A stretch of 64,000 nucleotides of DNA from a virus. Below are positions 42,150 through 50,141 of this stretch, one piece after another (the first letter of the stretch is position 1; each line of letters opens with the position of its first letter). Made by a program: the position numbers and the translations under genes. The stretch covers positions 133,027 to 197,026 of IMG/VR virus record IMGVR_UViG_3300012000_000001; one strand, given 5' to 3'. The notes under the pieces are model-generated. The model had not been told where the DNA came from and ran no database searches. It saw only the letters and a program-made list of their open reading frames with translations.

Positions 42150-43451
42150 TTATATGTCTCTAATATTAGAGTATAAATATTTAAATGTAGGAAAACGTAA
42201 ACTTATACCACCATCTTGGTTTTCACTCTCGCTAAAATACTGTACAGTTATGATTTTACCAAGAATCTTTTTAGGGTGTTTATAAAAGTCTTTTCTTTGG
42301 TCTATTGTAAAACCACTACCTACTCTAACATCATAACCTTTATGTTTAATTGTTACGCAACTTAGCATAGTTTCTTCTGTCTCTTGACCATCCTTAACAT
42401 ATCTAAATGGTCCCATTTCAACATCGACTACTTCATATTCATCGTCGTTGAAACTCTTATATTTCAATAGGTCTTTGCTACGCTTACCTTTATACGGTTC
42501 ATCTGCACGGAGCATCAATCCTTCCCAATTATATTCTTTAGCCTTGCCCGTCCATTCAGCAAAGTGGTCATCATTTTTAATCAATTCTTGACCAAGAACG
42601 CTAAGACAAACACAAGAATTGTTCTGCATAACAGTTCTGAGATTATTATATCTATGGGTATATGTCTTTGCAGAATCCCCCTTTTTGCTATAAAATTCAT
42701 CGTGGCTAATCATATCAAAAATTTTAAATGAAGGATTAGGAATGGTATGATCCTTCTTTTTAAGTTGCTTCATAATGCCTTGAAAATCTTCATTGCCATC
42801 ATCATCAAGCAAACAAAGTTCACCATCAAATACTACATTAGTAATGTTAAGAGCCTTAATACCATCCCTAACGACGCCAAGAGTATCAAATTCCTTTCCC
42901 GTGCGGGAATAGAAGGTAGTATTGCCATGACCATCAATAATCCCAATACATCTAGCACCATCAATCTTTCTGCTAACATACCAACCATCCTCCCAGTTTA
43001 CAATGCTTGGATTATATTTATCAGCCAGAGCAACGCTAAACTCTGGAATATGGTCGGGAATAGCCTTATTGATCAGCTTATCTCCAGCACGGGTTTTCAA
43101 ATCTTTATCAATAATGCAGTGGATAAGCTCTTCAAATTCTGGGTGACTGTCAATAAAAGTATTGACTGCTCCAATAGCATCATGCCCTGTAATTTCTCGA
43201 TTCTTCAAAGCGTCTAGCAAATCAAAAATAGTCTTATAAAACTTTCCTCTCAAAGTAAACTTCTTTTTAAGGTTGTCACTGGTTACATTATACTGCCAGA
43301 GAGGATGATAGGTGTAAAGTAGAATCTTTTTAATAAAATTAGCTCCACTATCATTAGAAGAAACATAGTCCTCAATAATGTTAACCTTATCAATTGTACT
43401 ACTAGTAGCTTTCAGATCACGAACAAAATTAGACAGATGCTCAAACGACAT
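42150..43451 (-). CDS. ATP-dependent DNA ligase
   Basis: 433 aa from the ATG at 43449-43451 (GGAG upstream). The adenylation lysine is in VSRKIDGARCIGI (KxDGxR). FDGELCLLD, FKIFDMI, WEGLMLRADEPYKGKRSKDL and LLKYK cover motifs III-V, and an OB-fold follows (VTIKHKGYDVRVGSGFTIDQ, ISLRFPTF). It seals nicks during phage replication and repair. Promoter directly upstream. Confidence 0.93.
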   Translation of the reverse strand: MSFEHLSNFVRDLKATSSTIDKVNIIEDYVSSNDSGANFIKKILLYTYHPLWQYNVTSDNLKKKFTLRGKFYKTIFDLLDALKNREITGHDAIGAVNTFIDSHPEFEELIHCIIDKDLKTRAGDKLINKAIPDHIPEFSVALADKYNPSIVNWEDGWYVSRKIDGARCIGIIDGHGNTTFYSRTGKEFDTLGVVRDGIKALNITNVVFDGELCLLDDDGNEDFQGIMKQLKKKDHTIPNPSFKIFDMISHDEFYSKKGDSAKTYTHRYNNLRTVMQNNSCVCLSVLGQELIKNDDHFAEWTGKAKEYNWEGLMLRADEPYKGKRSKDLLKYKSFNDDEYEVVDVEMGPFRYVKDGQETEETMLSCVTIKHKGYDVRVGSGFTIDQRKDFYKHPKKILGKIITVQYFSESENQDGGISLRFPTFKYLYSNIRDI

Positions 43452-43476
43452 TTTTAATTTCTCCTGTGTTTGTCCA

Positions 43477-43505
43477 AGTATAGCGTAGAAGGATCGCTTT
43501 GTCAA
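43477..43505 (-). promoter_or_regulatory. Sigma-70 promoter for DNA ligase
   Basis: TTGACA (43500-43505), 17-base spacer, TATACT (43477-43482). The -35 overlaps the stop codon of the upstream membrane-protein gene, showing how tightly the genome is packed. Confidence 0.88.
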
Positions 43506-43717
43506 GTATCGTCTGTTCGTTTTTGTTTCTTGAATACGATTGCTAAAAGAGCTACTAAATCACTGCCAGTAGTTTGAAACCAACAAGGAAACACAGCATG
43601 AACTATTAAACATAATCCAGCTACTAAACATACTGCCCCATGCATCCAAGCGAAATGAAAATGCTGCCAATATGTCATATTGTTTTCTATTAGATGTTCT
43701 TTAATCTTGTTTTTCAT
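43502..43717 (-). CDS. Small membrane protein (DUF6356-like), 71 aa
   Basis: MTYWQHFHFAWMHGAVCLVA, then GLCLIVHAVFPCWFQTTGSD resembles the DUF6356 family, small proteins with one membrane helix and conserved His/Cys residues. Role unknown. It lies between the convergent HNH gene and the ligase promoter. Confidence 0.7.
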   Translation of the reverse strand: MKNKIKEHLIENNMTYWQHFHFAWMHGAVCLVAGLCLIVHAVFPCWFQTTGSDLVALLAIVFKKQKRTDDT

Positions 43718-43798
43718 ATTGTTTTTACCTTTGCCTTGAAAGAAAATAATTTTATTATATTACAGGTATAGGACATCTTTTTTTTATAAGGAATTAAT

Positions 43799-44413
43799 AT
43801 GGCTAAAAAGTATTGCTGGTATTGTGATAAAAATCTAGACACTTCTTTATACCATAGGTCTAAAAGTAGTTCAGACGGTTTTCAAGGTATGTGTAAAGAC
43901 TGTCATAAATCATATAGGAAAAATTGGTTGTCTAAAAATAAAATAGAGTATACAAAAAAATGTAAAGAGTGGGCAACAAAAAATAAACAGAAAAAATATT
44001 TAACTCAAAAAGAATGGAGAACCAATAATAGAGAATATTTTCGTGAGCATCAAAGAAAATACAAGGCATTGAAGCGAAAAAATGATCCTATTTTTAGAAT
44101 AACAGGAAATTTAAGAGTTAGGTTAAGAAAGACAGTTAAAGGTATAAATAAAAGTAAAAAAACAATGGAATTATTAGGATGTAGCATAGAGGAATTTAAA
44201 GAGCATATTAAGAAAAAATTTAAAAAGGGAATGACTTGGAATAATTATGGTAAATGGGAACTGGATCATATTAAACCTTGTTATAGTTTTAATTTAATAG
44301 ATTTAGAACAACAGAAAATCTGTTTTCATTATACTAATATTCAACCCTTGTGGAAAAAAGAACATAGAGAAAAGACTACGAATGATACTAGAAAATATCT
44401 TTACGATTTCTAG
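43799..44413 (+). CDS. HNH homing endonuclease (family A, copy 2)
   Basis: 204 aa on the plus strand against the local gene direction. YCWYCDKNLDTSLYH and CKDCHKSYRKNW form the zinc ribbon, followed by basic helices and the HNH core WELDHIKPCYSFNL, ICFHYTNIQPLWKK. AAGGA precedes the ATG. Its end overlaps the convergent endonuclease VII gene by 26 bases. Paralogue of 39857 and 50142. Confidence 0.87.
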   Translation: MAKKYCWYCDKNLDTSLYHRSKSSSDGFQGMCKDCHKSYRKNWLSKNKIEYTKKCKEWATKNKQKKYLTQKEWRTNNREYFREHQRKYKALKRKNDPIFRITGNLRVRLRKTVKGINKSKKTMELLGCSIEEFKEHIKKKFKKGMTWNNYGKWELDHIKPCYSFNLIDLEQQKICFHYTNIQPLWKKEHREKTTNDTRKYLYDF

Positions 44414-44741
44414 ACATAATTAAATAGTTAACCGCTTTAATTATAGAGCTTAAATCATCTCCTAATTTACCTAAGCCGGTATTACATCTGGTACAAAGCC
44501 ATCCTCTAAAAGAATCATCACTATGGTCATGGTCTAATGCCCATTGGAAAGGAATTTTACCGCAACATTCACAAACTTCTGGTTTAGGAGGAGCCTTTTT
44601 ATGTAATTTGCTTCTAATTTTAGAATGTTTTTTAACACATTTCCTACATCTACTATCTAGATTGTCTTTGTACATACTGTGCTTGGGAAAACTTGCTAGG
44701 TTTTTACGTTTCCCACAATATGAACAGACTTTACGGCCCAT
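44388..44741 (-). CDS. Recombination endonuclease VII-like protein
   Basis: 117 aa. VCSYCGKRKNLASFP and CRKCVKKHSK give the zinc site. WALDHDHSDDSFRGWLCTRC, then NTGLGKLGDD is the His-Me nuclease core of T4 gp49, which resolves Holliday junctions and branched DNA before packaging. It is shorter than T4 gp49 (157 aa), lacking the C-terminal dimer part. The start codon shares one base with the DUF1501 stop. Confidence 0.88.
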   Translation of the reverse strand: MGRKVCSYCGKRKNLASFPKHSMYKDNLDSRCRKCVKKHSKIRSKLHKKAPPKPEVCECCGKIPFQWALDHDHSDDSFRGWLCTRCNTGLGKLGDDLSSIIKAVNYLIMSRNRKDIF

Positions 44742-45985
44742 TAGAATAATTCTTTGATAGTCTTACCGCTATTTGCAATTTTCATTGGGCGACCATTTTT
44801 AGCAGTAAATGTTGTTTCTAGTGAGATACCCATAGACTTTAAAACGCTTGCCATTAAATCTTGAGAAGTATATGGTTCTGTGATAACTTCTTTTCCGTCA
44901 CTACTAGTTTCTCCAACAACCAGTCCTTTATTAAAAGAACCTCCACCAACCACAACACTCCAACTTCTAGCCCAATGATCTCTCCCACCATTACCATTAA
45001 TGTTTGGAGTACGACCAAATTCTCCCATCCAAATAATAGTAGTATCTTCCAAGCGACCACGATCATGTAAGTCACTAATCAAGGCACTCATTGCCTTATC
45101 CAATTCTGGCAGTTTTTGGTTTTGTAGAGTGGGGAATATATCCTGATGATTATCCCAACCACCAAGATCAACCTCAATAAATGGAACACCCATCTCTACT
45201 AATCGTCTTGCCATTAAACATCCTCGACCAAATCCAGTATTACCATATCTGTCTTGAACTTCTTTCGGTTCTTTAGACACTTTAAATACTTCCATCTGAG
45301 AACTAGTCATGAGTTTGACTGTTTTAGTCAAAAGCTTAGAGTGGTCAGAAGCATAGTCTCCACGCTTTTCGTTCACAAATTTATCTTCAATAGTTTTAAG
45401 CATACGCAATCTTTGATCTAGTCTAGTTTGGTCTATACCCATATCAAGATCACGAACAGTTCCGTTTGAATTAACGACAAATGGTGAATAAGCCGTACCT
45501 AAAAATCCAGCACCAACACTAGGTCCGCCAATACTAACAAACGGAGGAATATCTAGTTGAGGAATAGTTGAAATCAATTCATGAGAAATAACAGAACCAT
45601 AACTAGGATATTCAATATTAGGATTAGGAACATATCCTGTATGCATATAATATCGACCTCTCATGTGGTCTGCTTCTCTTGTACTCATTGATCGTACAAT
45701 ATTCATGTGGTGCATTTGTTGTGCCATGAGAGGTAAGTGTTCACATATTTGAACTCCATCAGCACTAGTAGATATTGGTTTAAAAACTCCACCAGTAGCA
45801 GTACCGGGCTTTAAATCCCACAAATCAATAGTGCTTGGGCCTCCACCCATCCATAAAAGAATAGAACTCTTATTTTTCTTTTTTAAGTCAATAGCATTTG
45901 CCAGAATACTATCTGTAAAGAATAAAGAAGATGCTGACAATGATGAAATTGCAGCACAGTGGTTTAAAAAATGTCTACGGTTCAT
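44741..45985 (-). CDS. DUF1501 protein with Tat signal
   Basis: 414 aa. NRRHFLNHCAAISSLSASSL is a twin-arginine signal, so it is exported folded. ILLWMGGGPSTIDLWDLKPG, ADHMRGRYYMHTGY, FIEVDLGGWDNHQDIFPTLQ and TTIIWMGEFGRTPNINGNGG, then RDHW are the signature blocks of DUF1501, a sulfatase/alkaline-phosphatase-fold family very abundant in Planctomycetes. It might act on surface polysaccharides. Full length, with metal-ligand Asp/His residues kept; probably captured from the host lineage. Confidence 0.92.
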   Translation of the reverse strand: MNRRHFLNHCAAISSLSASSLFFTDSILANAIDLKKKNKSSILLWMGGGPSTIDLWDLKPGTATGGVFKPISTSADGVQICEHLPLMAQQMHHMNIVRSMSTREADHMRGRYYMHTGYVPNPNIEYPSYGSVISHELISTIPQLDIPPFVSIGGPSVGAGFLGTAYSPFVVNSNGTVRDLDMGIDQTRLDQRLRMLKTIEDKFVNEKRGDYASDHSKLLTKTVKLMTSSQMEVFKVSKEPKEVQDRYGNTGFGRGCLMARRLVEMGVPFIEVDLGGWDNHQDIFPTLQNQKLPELDKAMSALISDLHDRGRLEDTTIIWMGEFGRTPNINGNGGRDHWARSWSVVVGGGSFNKGLVVGETSSDGKEVITEPYTSQDLMASVLKSMGISLETTFTAKNGRPMKIANSGKTIKELF

Positions 45986-46006
45986 ATTAAATCTCTTTAA
46001 AGTTAG

Positions 46007-46356
46007 TGGAGGCGAGGGAAGTCGAATCCCTGTCCTATCGTTAGATCATTATATCTTCTACAAGTTTAGGATATTCATAAATTTTAAGAAAGACTAAAGA
46101 ACAAACAACATTCATCTTTCCGTACCAACTAATCTCAGACTAGAACCCGTTGGCAATCCTAGCAGCCGAAGGATTTTACGTCGATTTTTCGGGCGCTACC
46201 TTCATCGCTCCCTAAAACCGTCACTGCTTAATTAAGCAGCGAGAGCTAACTGTGTTTCGCCAGTTAAAGCGTTTAATCGACTTTTAAAGTGGCCGGTCGA
46301 TCAACCACTACTTGCAAATATAAATCACTTAGCGTAGTCGATACCATTACGCCCCC
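46007..46356 (-). ncRNA. ssrA: tmRNA (ssrA)
   Basis: 350-nt tmRNA. The acceptor stem GGGGGCG pairs with CGCCTCC; discriminator A; the CCA is not encoded. The 5' tRNA-like start has GGTATCGAC and the T-arm GACAGGGATTCGACTTCCCT. An internal frame ends in GETQLALAA then TAA at 46232-46234 (TAATTAA), the usual ALAA degradation tag. The resume codon is probably GCT at 46268-46270 (tag ALTGETQLALAA) but is not certain. It frees stalled ribosomes; a phage copy could adjust tag or rescue during infection. Confidence 0.92.
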
Positions 46357-46371
46357 ATATTTTATATACTC

Positions 46372-46614
46372 CTAAGTCATTCTTTCACGAGCCATTTTTC
46401 TAAGCATTTCTTTCAAAAGATCATTTATTTCTTTATCCGATAATGGTGGTTTCACTATTTCATCTGGTTTGATAAATAAGCCTCTAGCGGGACCAGCTTC
46501 TAATTTTTGAATTTGATATACTAGTTTCTTGTTACTTTCTATTAGGCATATATTGAATCCGATAGAACACAATAAAAGACCTATAATTATAGCTGTTAAA
46601 GGATGAATTTTCAT
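46372..46614 (-). CDS. Small membrane protein, 80 aa
   Basis: N-terminal membrane helix (LTAIIIGLLLCSIGFNICLI), then a charged helical tail (EINDLLKEMLRKMARERM). It lies between the tmRNA and the SpoU methylase genes, overlapping the latter by 4 bases. Unknown. Confidence 0.6.
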   Translation of the reverse strand: MKIHPLTAIIIGLLLCSIGFNICLIESNKKLVYQIQKLEAGPARGLFIKPDEIVKPPLSDKEINDLLKEMLRKMARERMT

Positions 46615-47150
46615 TTTTGATTTCTTTTGTTGATGTAGTTTCTGTATACACTCATAACTACACCACTAGTTGTTCCAACATTGAGAGAACGAACGCTACC
46701 GTGATTAGGGATAGTGAGGATAATATCACACCCATCCAGAATGGTATTTGATAATCCATTATTTTCTTCTCCAAAAAGAAATATAGGTTCAACAATATTG
46801 TCAAATCTATAATCAAACAAATCAACTGTTTTGTAACTATACTCGGGAATATTGTTTTCAATACCAATAATAGTCCTACCAGAGCATTGTGAAATAAAAG
46901 ATGATTCATCATGATAATGTATCATAGGAGTATAATGATATGTTCCTACGCTTCCTCTTTTATCCCATCTCTTCTTACCGACATAGTGTACGTCTCTGAA
47001 TCCAAAAAAATTAGCATTACGAACCATTGTAGACAGATTAAAATCCCCACCAATATTAATCATACCAACACTAGCATCAATAGTATTAGCAACACAATAC
47101 TGTCTGATATCTGGAACGCTCAAATTCTTCAGATTGTCCAAAACATTCAT
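46611..47150 (-). CDS. SpoU-family RNA 2'-O-methyltransferase
   Basis: 179 aa. The SPOUT motifs are clear: NLSTMVRNANFFG (motif 1, N and R), PIFLFGEENNGLS (motif 2, the SAM-binding GEE/xG) and IPNHGSVRSLNVGTTSGVVM (motif 3, knot). It methylates a ribose in tRNA or rRNA. Its closeness to the tmRNA gene suggests a translation-support module. Confidence 0.88.
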   Translation of the reverse strand: MNVLDNLKNLSVPDIRQYCVANTIDASVGMINIGGDFNLSTMVRNANFFGFRDVHYVGKKRWDKRGSVGTYHYTPMIHYHDESSFISQCSGRTIIGIENNIPEYSYKTVDLFDYRFDNIVEPIFLFGEENNGLSNTILDGCDIILTIPNHGSVRSLNVGTTSGVVMSVYRNYINKRNQK

Positions 47151-47668
47151 AATTTCTTCATTATCTCCTTAGAGACCAATTCTGCACTATCAAAATTTCT
47201 TGGAATGGTTGTGTAATCGATGTAAAATTCATCAAGAAAATTCAGAATTCTTTCATCGATATTTTTAGCAACATTAACGCTAGATAGTCTACCGACCTCA
47301 TCATATTCATCTTCTTGTCTAGCAATGTAGTAATTTATGTTCTTAAATCTATTGAAAATGTCTATCACTGCTTGAGAAAAAGAAGAAGGATACTTATCTG
47401 CCTTATAAAATAAGCTCAAACAAATAGGAGAATCAGTTACTATAACATCTACTTGGTCTACTAGCATTTCTAGACTATACAATTGTTTCCCAAAAACATA
47501 AGGCTGGCATTGTAGAGTAGAATGTCTATTTTCCCATGTTAGTGTTTTGGCATATTCGGTAACAAGTTCACAGTTCACCCTATTTTGTTTCAGATGAAAG
47601 AATGTTCCTGATGCCAATGTGCTTTTACCAACACCGGGACCGCCAAAAAAATTAACTATTAGTGTCAT
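47147..47668 (-). CDS. P-loop NTPase (NadR/AAA_28-like kinase)
   Basis: 173 aa. Walker A NFFGGPGVGKSTLASGTF; VIVTDSPICLSLFY is the Walker B-like TDS motif; YYIARQEDEYDEVGR is the lid-type segment found in phage AAA_28 and NadR-like kinases that phosphorylate nucleosides or nicotinamide riboside. Exact substrate unknown. Confidence 0.8.
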   Translation of the reverse strand: MTLIVNFFGGPGVGKSTLASGTFFHLKQNRVNCELVTEYAKTLTWENRHSTLQCQPYVFGKQLYSLEMLVDQVDVIVTDSPICLSLFYKADKYPSSFSQAVIDIFNRFKNINYYIARQEDEYDEVGRLSSVNVAKNIDERILNFLDEFYIDYTTIPRNFDSAELVSKEIMKKL

Positions 47669-47822
47669 TTTGATTTAGTAGTATTGATAATTCCTTAATA
47701 TATCCTTCAAGCTTTAATGCAATTTCCCCACAACTTCTACAAACATCAGAGTGTAGGTATTCTTTAAGATCGTCTATTTGTTCTTTGATGTAAATAATTT
47801 TTTCTTTATGAAGTTCTACCAT
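47652..47822 (-). CDS. Small coiled-coil protein with Cys pair, 56 aa
   Basis: ATG 47820-47822. MVELHKEKIIYIKEQIDDLK, then HSDVCRSCGEIALKLEGY with a CxxC pair. Its end overlaps the kinase start by 17 bases. Credible by composition and packing. Confidence 0.5.
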   Translation of the reverse strand: MVELHKEKIIYIKEQIDDLKEYLHSDVCRSCGEIALKLEGYIKELSILLNQNDTNS

Positions 47823-47827
47823 TATTT

Positions 47828-48232
47828 CTAAAACGAAGGTTTATTTGGAACTGATGTTTGACTCTTATCTGACAGCCAAAACACCATTTCATTTTGATCG
47901 TTGTCCCATGCACACTCAACATAGCCTTTTGCTGCTAATTTTGCCAGACCAACACCATACAACCATTCACTAAGATCATTAAAAATATCGTTAAAAACTT
48001 CTTCATTGATTATATGATACCCATCATCATCTTGACCAAGACTATGTTGTTCTATCAACTCAATAACCTGATTCAAACTAATAAATTCATCAAGGTTTTC
48101 AGAATAATCTTCTGCAAAAGAGGATGCCACATTTTCTCTGATTGTCGTAGCAAATCCTGTCATATCCAAAACACTATAATTTTCCACGATATTGCTCCAA
48201 TTAGAAATACTTTTTAACCCCACTGCCATCAT
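47828..48232 (-). CDS. Hypothetical protein, paralogue of the gene at 27128
   Basis: 134 aa. The C-terminal half (HIINEEVFNDIFNDLSEWL, LAKLAAKGYVECAWDNDQNE, MVFWL) aligns with the protein at 27128-27559 and looks like a winged helix. The N-terminal half is different. Function unknown. Confidence 0.6.
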   Translation of the reverse strand: MMAVGLKSISNWSNIVENYSVLDMTGFATTIRENVASSFAEDYSENLDEFISLNQVIELIEQHSLGQDDDGYHIINEEVFNDIFNDLSEWLYGVGLAKLAAKGYVECAWDNDQNEMVFWLSDKSQTSVPNKPSF

Positions 48233-48482
48233 CTTTATTTTTACACCGTTCTGTCAATTTGTCAATAGTGTCCTGTAAACTGTATTCTCCTCTACTTAGC
48301 CACTTTTGATGCTCATAAAGAGCTGTGGTGATCTGTGGAATATAAAACTGAATAGCTATTTCAAATTCCTCTGGAAAATAGGTTTTAAGAACACGCTCTA
48401 TATGAAACAGAGAATCTACGATTTGATCTCTGTAGTCTGTCAGTTTGTTTAGCTGATGTTTTTGTTCATCTGTTAGGGACAT
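48201..48482 (-). CDS. Hypothetical helical protein, 93 aa
   Basis: Mostly helical (LTDEQKHQLNKLTDYRDQIV, FEIAIQFYIPQITTALYEHQ). Unrecognised. Overlaps the paralogue gene by 32 bases. Confidence 0.6.
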   Translation of the reverse strand: MSLTDEQKHQLNKLTDYRDQIVDSLFHIERVLKTYFPEEFEIAIQFYIPQITTALYEHQKWLSRGEYSLQDTIDKLTERCKNKDDGSGVKKYF

Positions 48483-48889
48483 TAAACGGTCTCCGTTTTT
48501 GGCTTGAGTTTCATAAGCTTATGTTTAATCTTCCAAACCCCAGTTTCCTTATTCTGGATATCCGCACCCATATAAATGTGTGCAAATCCACTATGCTTGT
48601 CCAGACCCCAGGCTTTAATACCATCCTTGTCAATACTCTCAACAATAAAACGACCCCTGTATCCCATAGGAATAAACTCTCCGCGAGAAACAAAATACGG
48701 ACCACCAGCTACGCGGATTCTGTCACCCCTGACAAGTTCCTTCCAATTAACATCACGAATAATCTTAGTATTTTTAGCCTCTTTGCTTTTAGCTTTAAAA
48801 ACAAAAGGAGTATTGCACTTCTTACACATATAAGCACGCGGCCCAGTTGTAGTGCCGCACTTTTCACAAGTCTTTTGACCCTTAGCCAT
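48482..48889 (-). CDS. Zinc-ribbon protein with SH3-like domain
   Basis: 135 aa. An N-terminal zinc ribbon (KTCEKCGTTTGPRAYMCKKC) is followed by a beta-barrel-like part (RGDRIRVAGGPYFVSRGEFI, YRGRFIVESIDKDGIKAWGL). Found in phages as an uncharacterised family, possibly nucleic-acid binding. First gene after a strong promoter. Confidence 0.7.
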   Translation of the reverse strand: MAKGQKTCEKCGTTTGPRAYMCKKCNTPFVFKAKSKEAKNTKIIRDVNWKELVRGDRIRVAGGPYFVSRGEFIPMGYRGRFIVESIDKDGIKAWGLDKHSGFAHIYMGADIQNKETGVWKIKHKLMKLKPKTETV

Positions 48890-48925
48890 TGTTCTTCTCC
48901 TCTGATTGGTAGTTGATACTCTCTA

Positions 48926-48953
48926 AGTATAGCACACTAATCGGCATTGTCAA
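48926..48953 (-). promoter_or_regulatory. Sigma-70 promoter
   Basis: TTGACA (48948-48953), 16-base spacer, TATACT (48926-48931), 37 bases upstream of the zinc-ribbon gene. Confidence 0.85.
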
Positions 48954-48973
48954 GCGGGACTCTTTAAGAATTT

Positions 48974-49378
48974 TCAGAGATAACCGTCCTTTTCTGCCTC
49001 TTTATCCGAGAGTGTTTTGATCCAAGCCGGAATAATTTCACCATTATCTAGCTTTCTTTGTTTACGCAGAGTTCCTTTTTCTCCACTATATTCGCATATA
49101 GAGTAGCTCATAGTTTCTGCCATATCTATAGCCCCCCTCATATACTCATCTGCACCATAACAATATGCTCTTAATCCTCCAAATTTTTCTTTAATTTGTG
49201 ACCACCAGAAAAAATCAATATCTTTTCCTTGTCTAAGATTATAGTCTAATCTATTCTGAATAGTATTACATAGTTTATCTAAAAGATCATACCAACCATC
49301 ACCACACTCAATATATTTGAGGTTTTTAAATTGGATTGAATATTTTTCTATTAACTTATTGCTTAGTTCTTGATTCAT
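48974..49378 (-). CDS. Conserved phage protein, 134 aa
   Basis: CGDGWYDLLDKLCNTIQNRL, then WWSQIKEKFGGLRAYCYGAD and CEYSGEKGTLR, ending in W and SDKEAEKDGYL, follows a widespread phage family with the KEKFGGLR signature. Function unknown. The ATG at 49376-49378 is chosen because it begins MNQELSNKLIEKYS and limits overlap. Confidence 0.68.
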   Translation of the reverse strand: MNQELSNKLIEKYSIQFKNLKYIECGDGWYDLLDKLCNTIQNRLDYNLRQGKDIDFFWWSQIKEKFGGLRAYCYGADEYMRGAIDMAETMSYSICEYSGEKGTLRKQRKLDNGEIIPAWIKTLSDKEAEKDGYL

Positions 49379-49604
49379 TGTCTTTACCCAGTGCCTTACT
49401 AGACCAGTCAAGAGTATTTTTTGTAGGATTAGTATATAAGGAATTCCATTCACTTATTAGTTCTACTTCAATTTCTTCGCAATTAATATCATAATCTACA
49501 AACTCGCCATCGTTTTTATAAACCCTAAAAAAATAACGCTTTGTAAATGGACTATAAAGAATAAATCCTTTAGTTCCTTTTGCTGTTTTTTCGTTGGTTT
49601 TCAT
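49356..49604 (-). CDS. Hypothetical protein, 82 aa
   Basis: FILYSPFTKRYFFRVYKNDG, then DYDINCEEIEVELISEW resembles a small phage family (KRYFFRVY motif). Unknown function; overlaps on both sides. Confidence 0.6.
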   Translation of the reverse strand: MKTNEKTAKGTKGFILYSPFTKRYFFRVYKNDGEFVDYDINCEEIEVELISEWNSLYTNPTKNTLDWSSKALGKDNESRTKQ

Positions 49605-49827
49605 CTTTTTGATCTATATCTGGTATAATTTCTAGTTTACCGGGAGAATAGTGACAAAAATAGCTAGAACTAATACGTTTCTTAATCAAAGTCTCTTCTT
49701 CAACTTGAACATAGATATTTATACGATATCTGTTTTCGTACACATTAATAATTCGTGTCATCAAATAGTGTTTTGGCTTCTCAATCTGCTTAAAAAGGAG
49801 ACTCTCTATCTCTATTTCATTCATCAA
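49570..49827 (-). CDS. Hypothetical protein, 85 aa
   Basis: Beta-rich middle (YLMTRIINVYENRYRINIYV) and a basic tail. Unrecognised. It overlaps the 82-aa gene by 35 bases and its ATGA junction with the upstream gene suggests coupling. Confidence 0.55.
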   Translation of the reverse strand: MMNEIEIESLLFKQIEKPKHYLMTRIINVYENRYRINIYVQVEEETLIKKRISSSYFCHYSPGKLEIIPDIDQKDENQRKNSKRN

Positions 49828-50057
49828 GAGTTACCTCCATCATTTTCTGCAAAAATACTTTCAATGTTTGTAGCCAACACTGTCCTATCATTACCTATGT
49901 GATTTGAAATTACCCAAGTATCACAACTCAATTCTTCTCCTGTTGAAGCATCGTGAATCATTACTGGACTATTCCAGTCAAATTTACCAAAATTATCAAG
50001 GCCATTAGCTTGGGCATGAAGATAATTATAAAGATCAAGCCATGTCATTTTATTCAT
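49824..50057 (-). CDS. Conserved phage protein, 77 aa
   Basis: MTWLDLYNYLHAQANGLDNF, then WNSPVMIHDASTGEELSCDT matches a small family common in phages (MTW..L...L, W..PV..HD..TGE). Unknown role. First gene after a promoter. Confidence 0.68.
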   Translation of the reverse strand: MNKMTWLDLYNYLHAQANGLDNFGKFDWNSPVMIHDASTGEELSCDTWVISNHIGNDRTVLATNIESIFAENDGGNS

Positions 50058-50105
50058 CTAGCCTCCTTAAAATGTCGGTTTTGTGGGTATAGTCGGTGTA
50101 TGGTA

Positions 50106-50133
50106 AGTATACAGGATAGTTTGTTAAAGTCAA
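50106..50133 (-). promoter_or_regulatory. Sigma-70 promoter
   Basis: TTGACT (50128-50133), 16-base spacer, TATACT (50106-50111). The divergent HNH gene begins 9 bases beyond the -35 box, as if inserted immediately upstream of this promoter. Confidence 0.8.
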
Positions 50134-50141
50134 GGTGCTGC

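Noticed and set aside
45831-46097. Plus-strand 88-aa open frame
   Set aside because: It runs through the DUF1501 signal region and the tmRNA 3' end in antisense.
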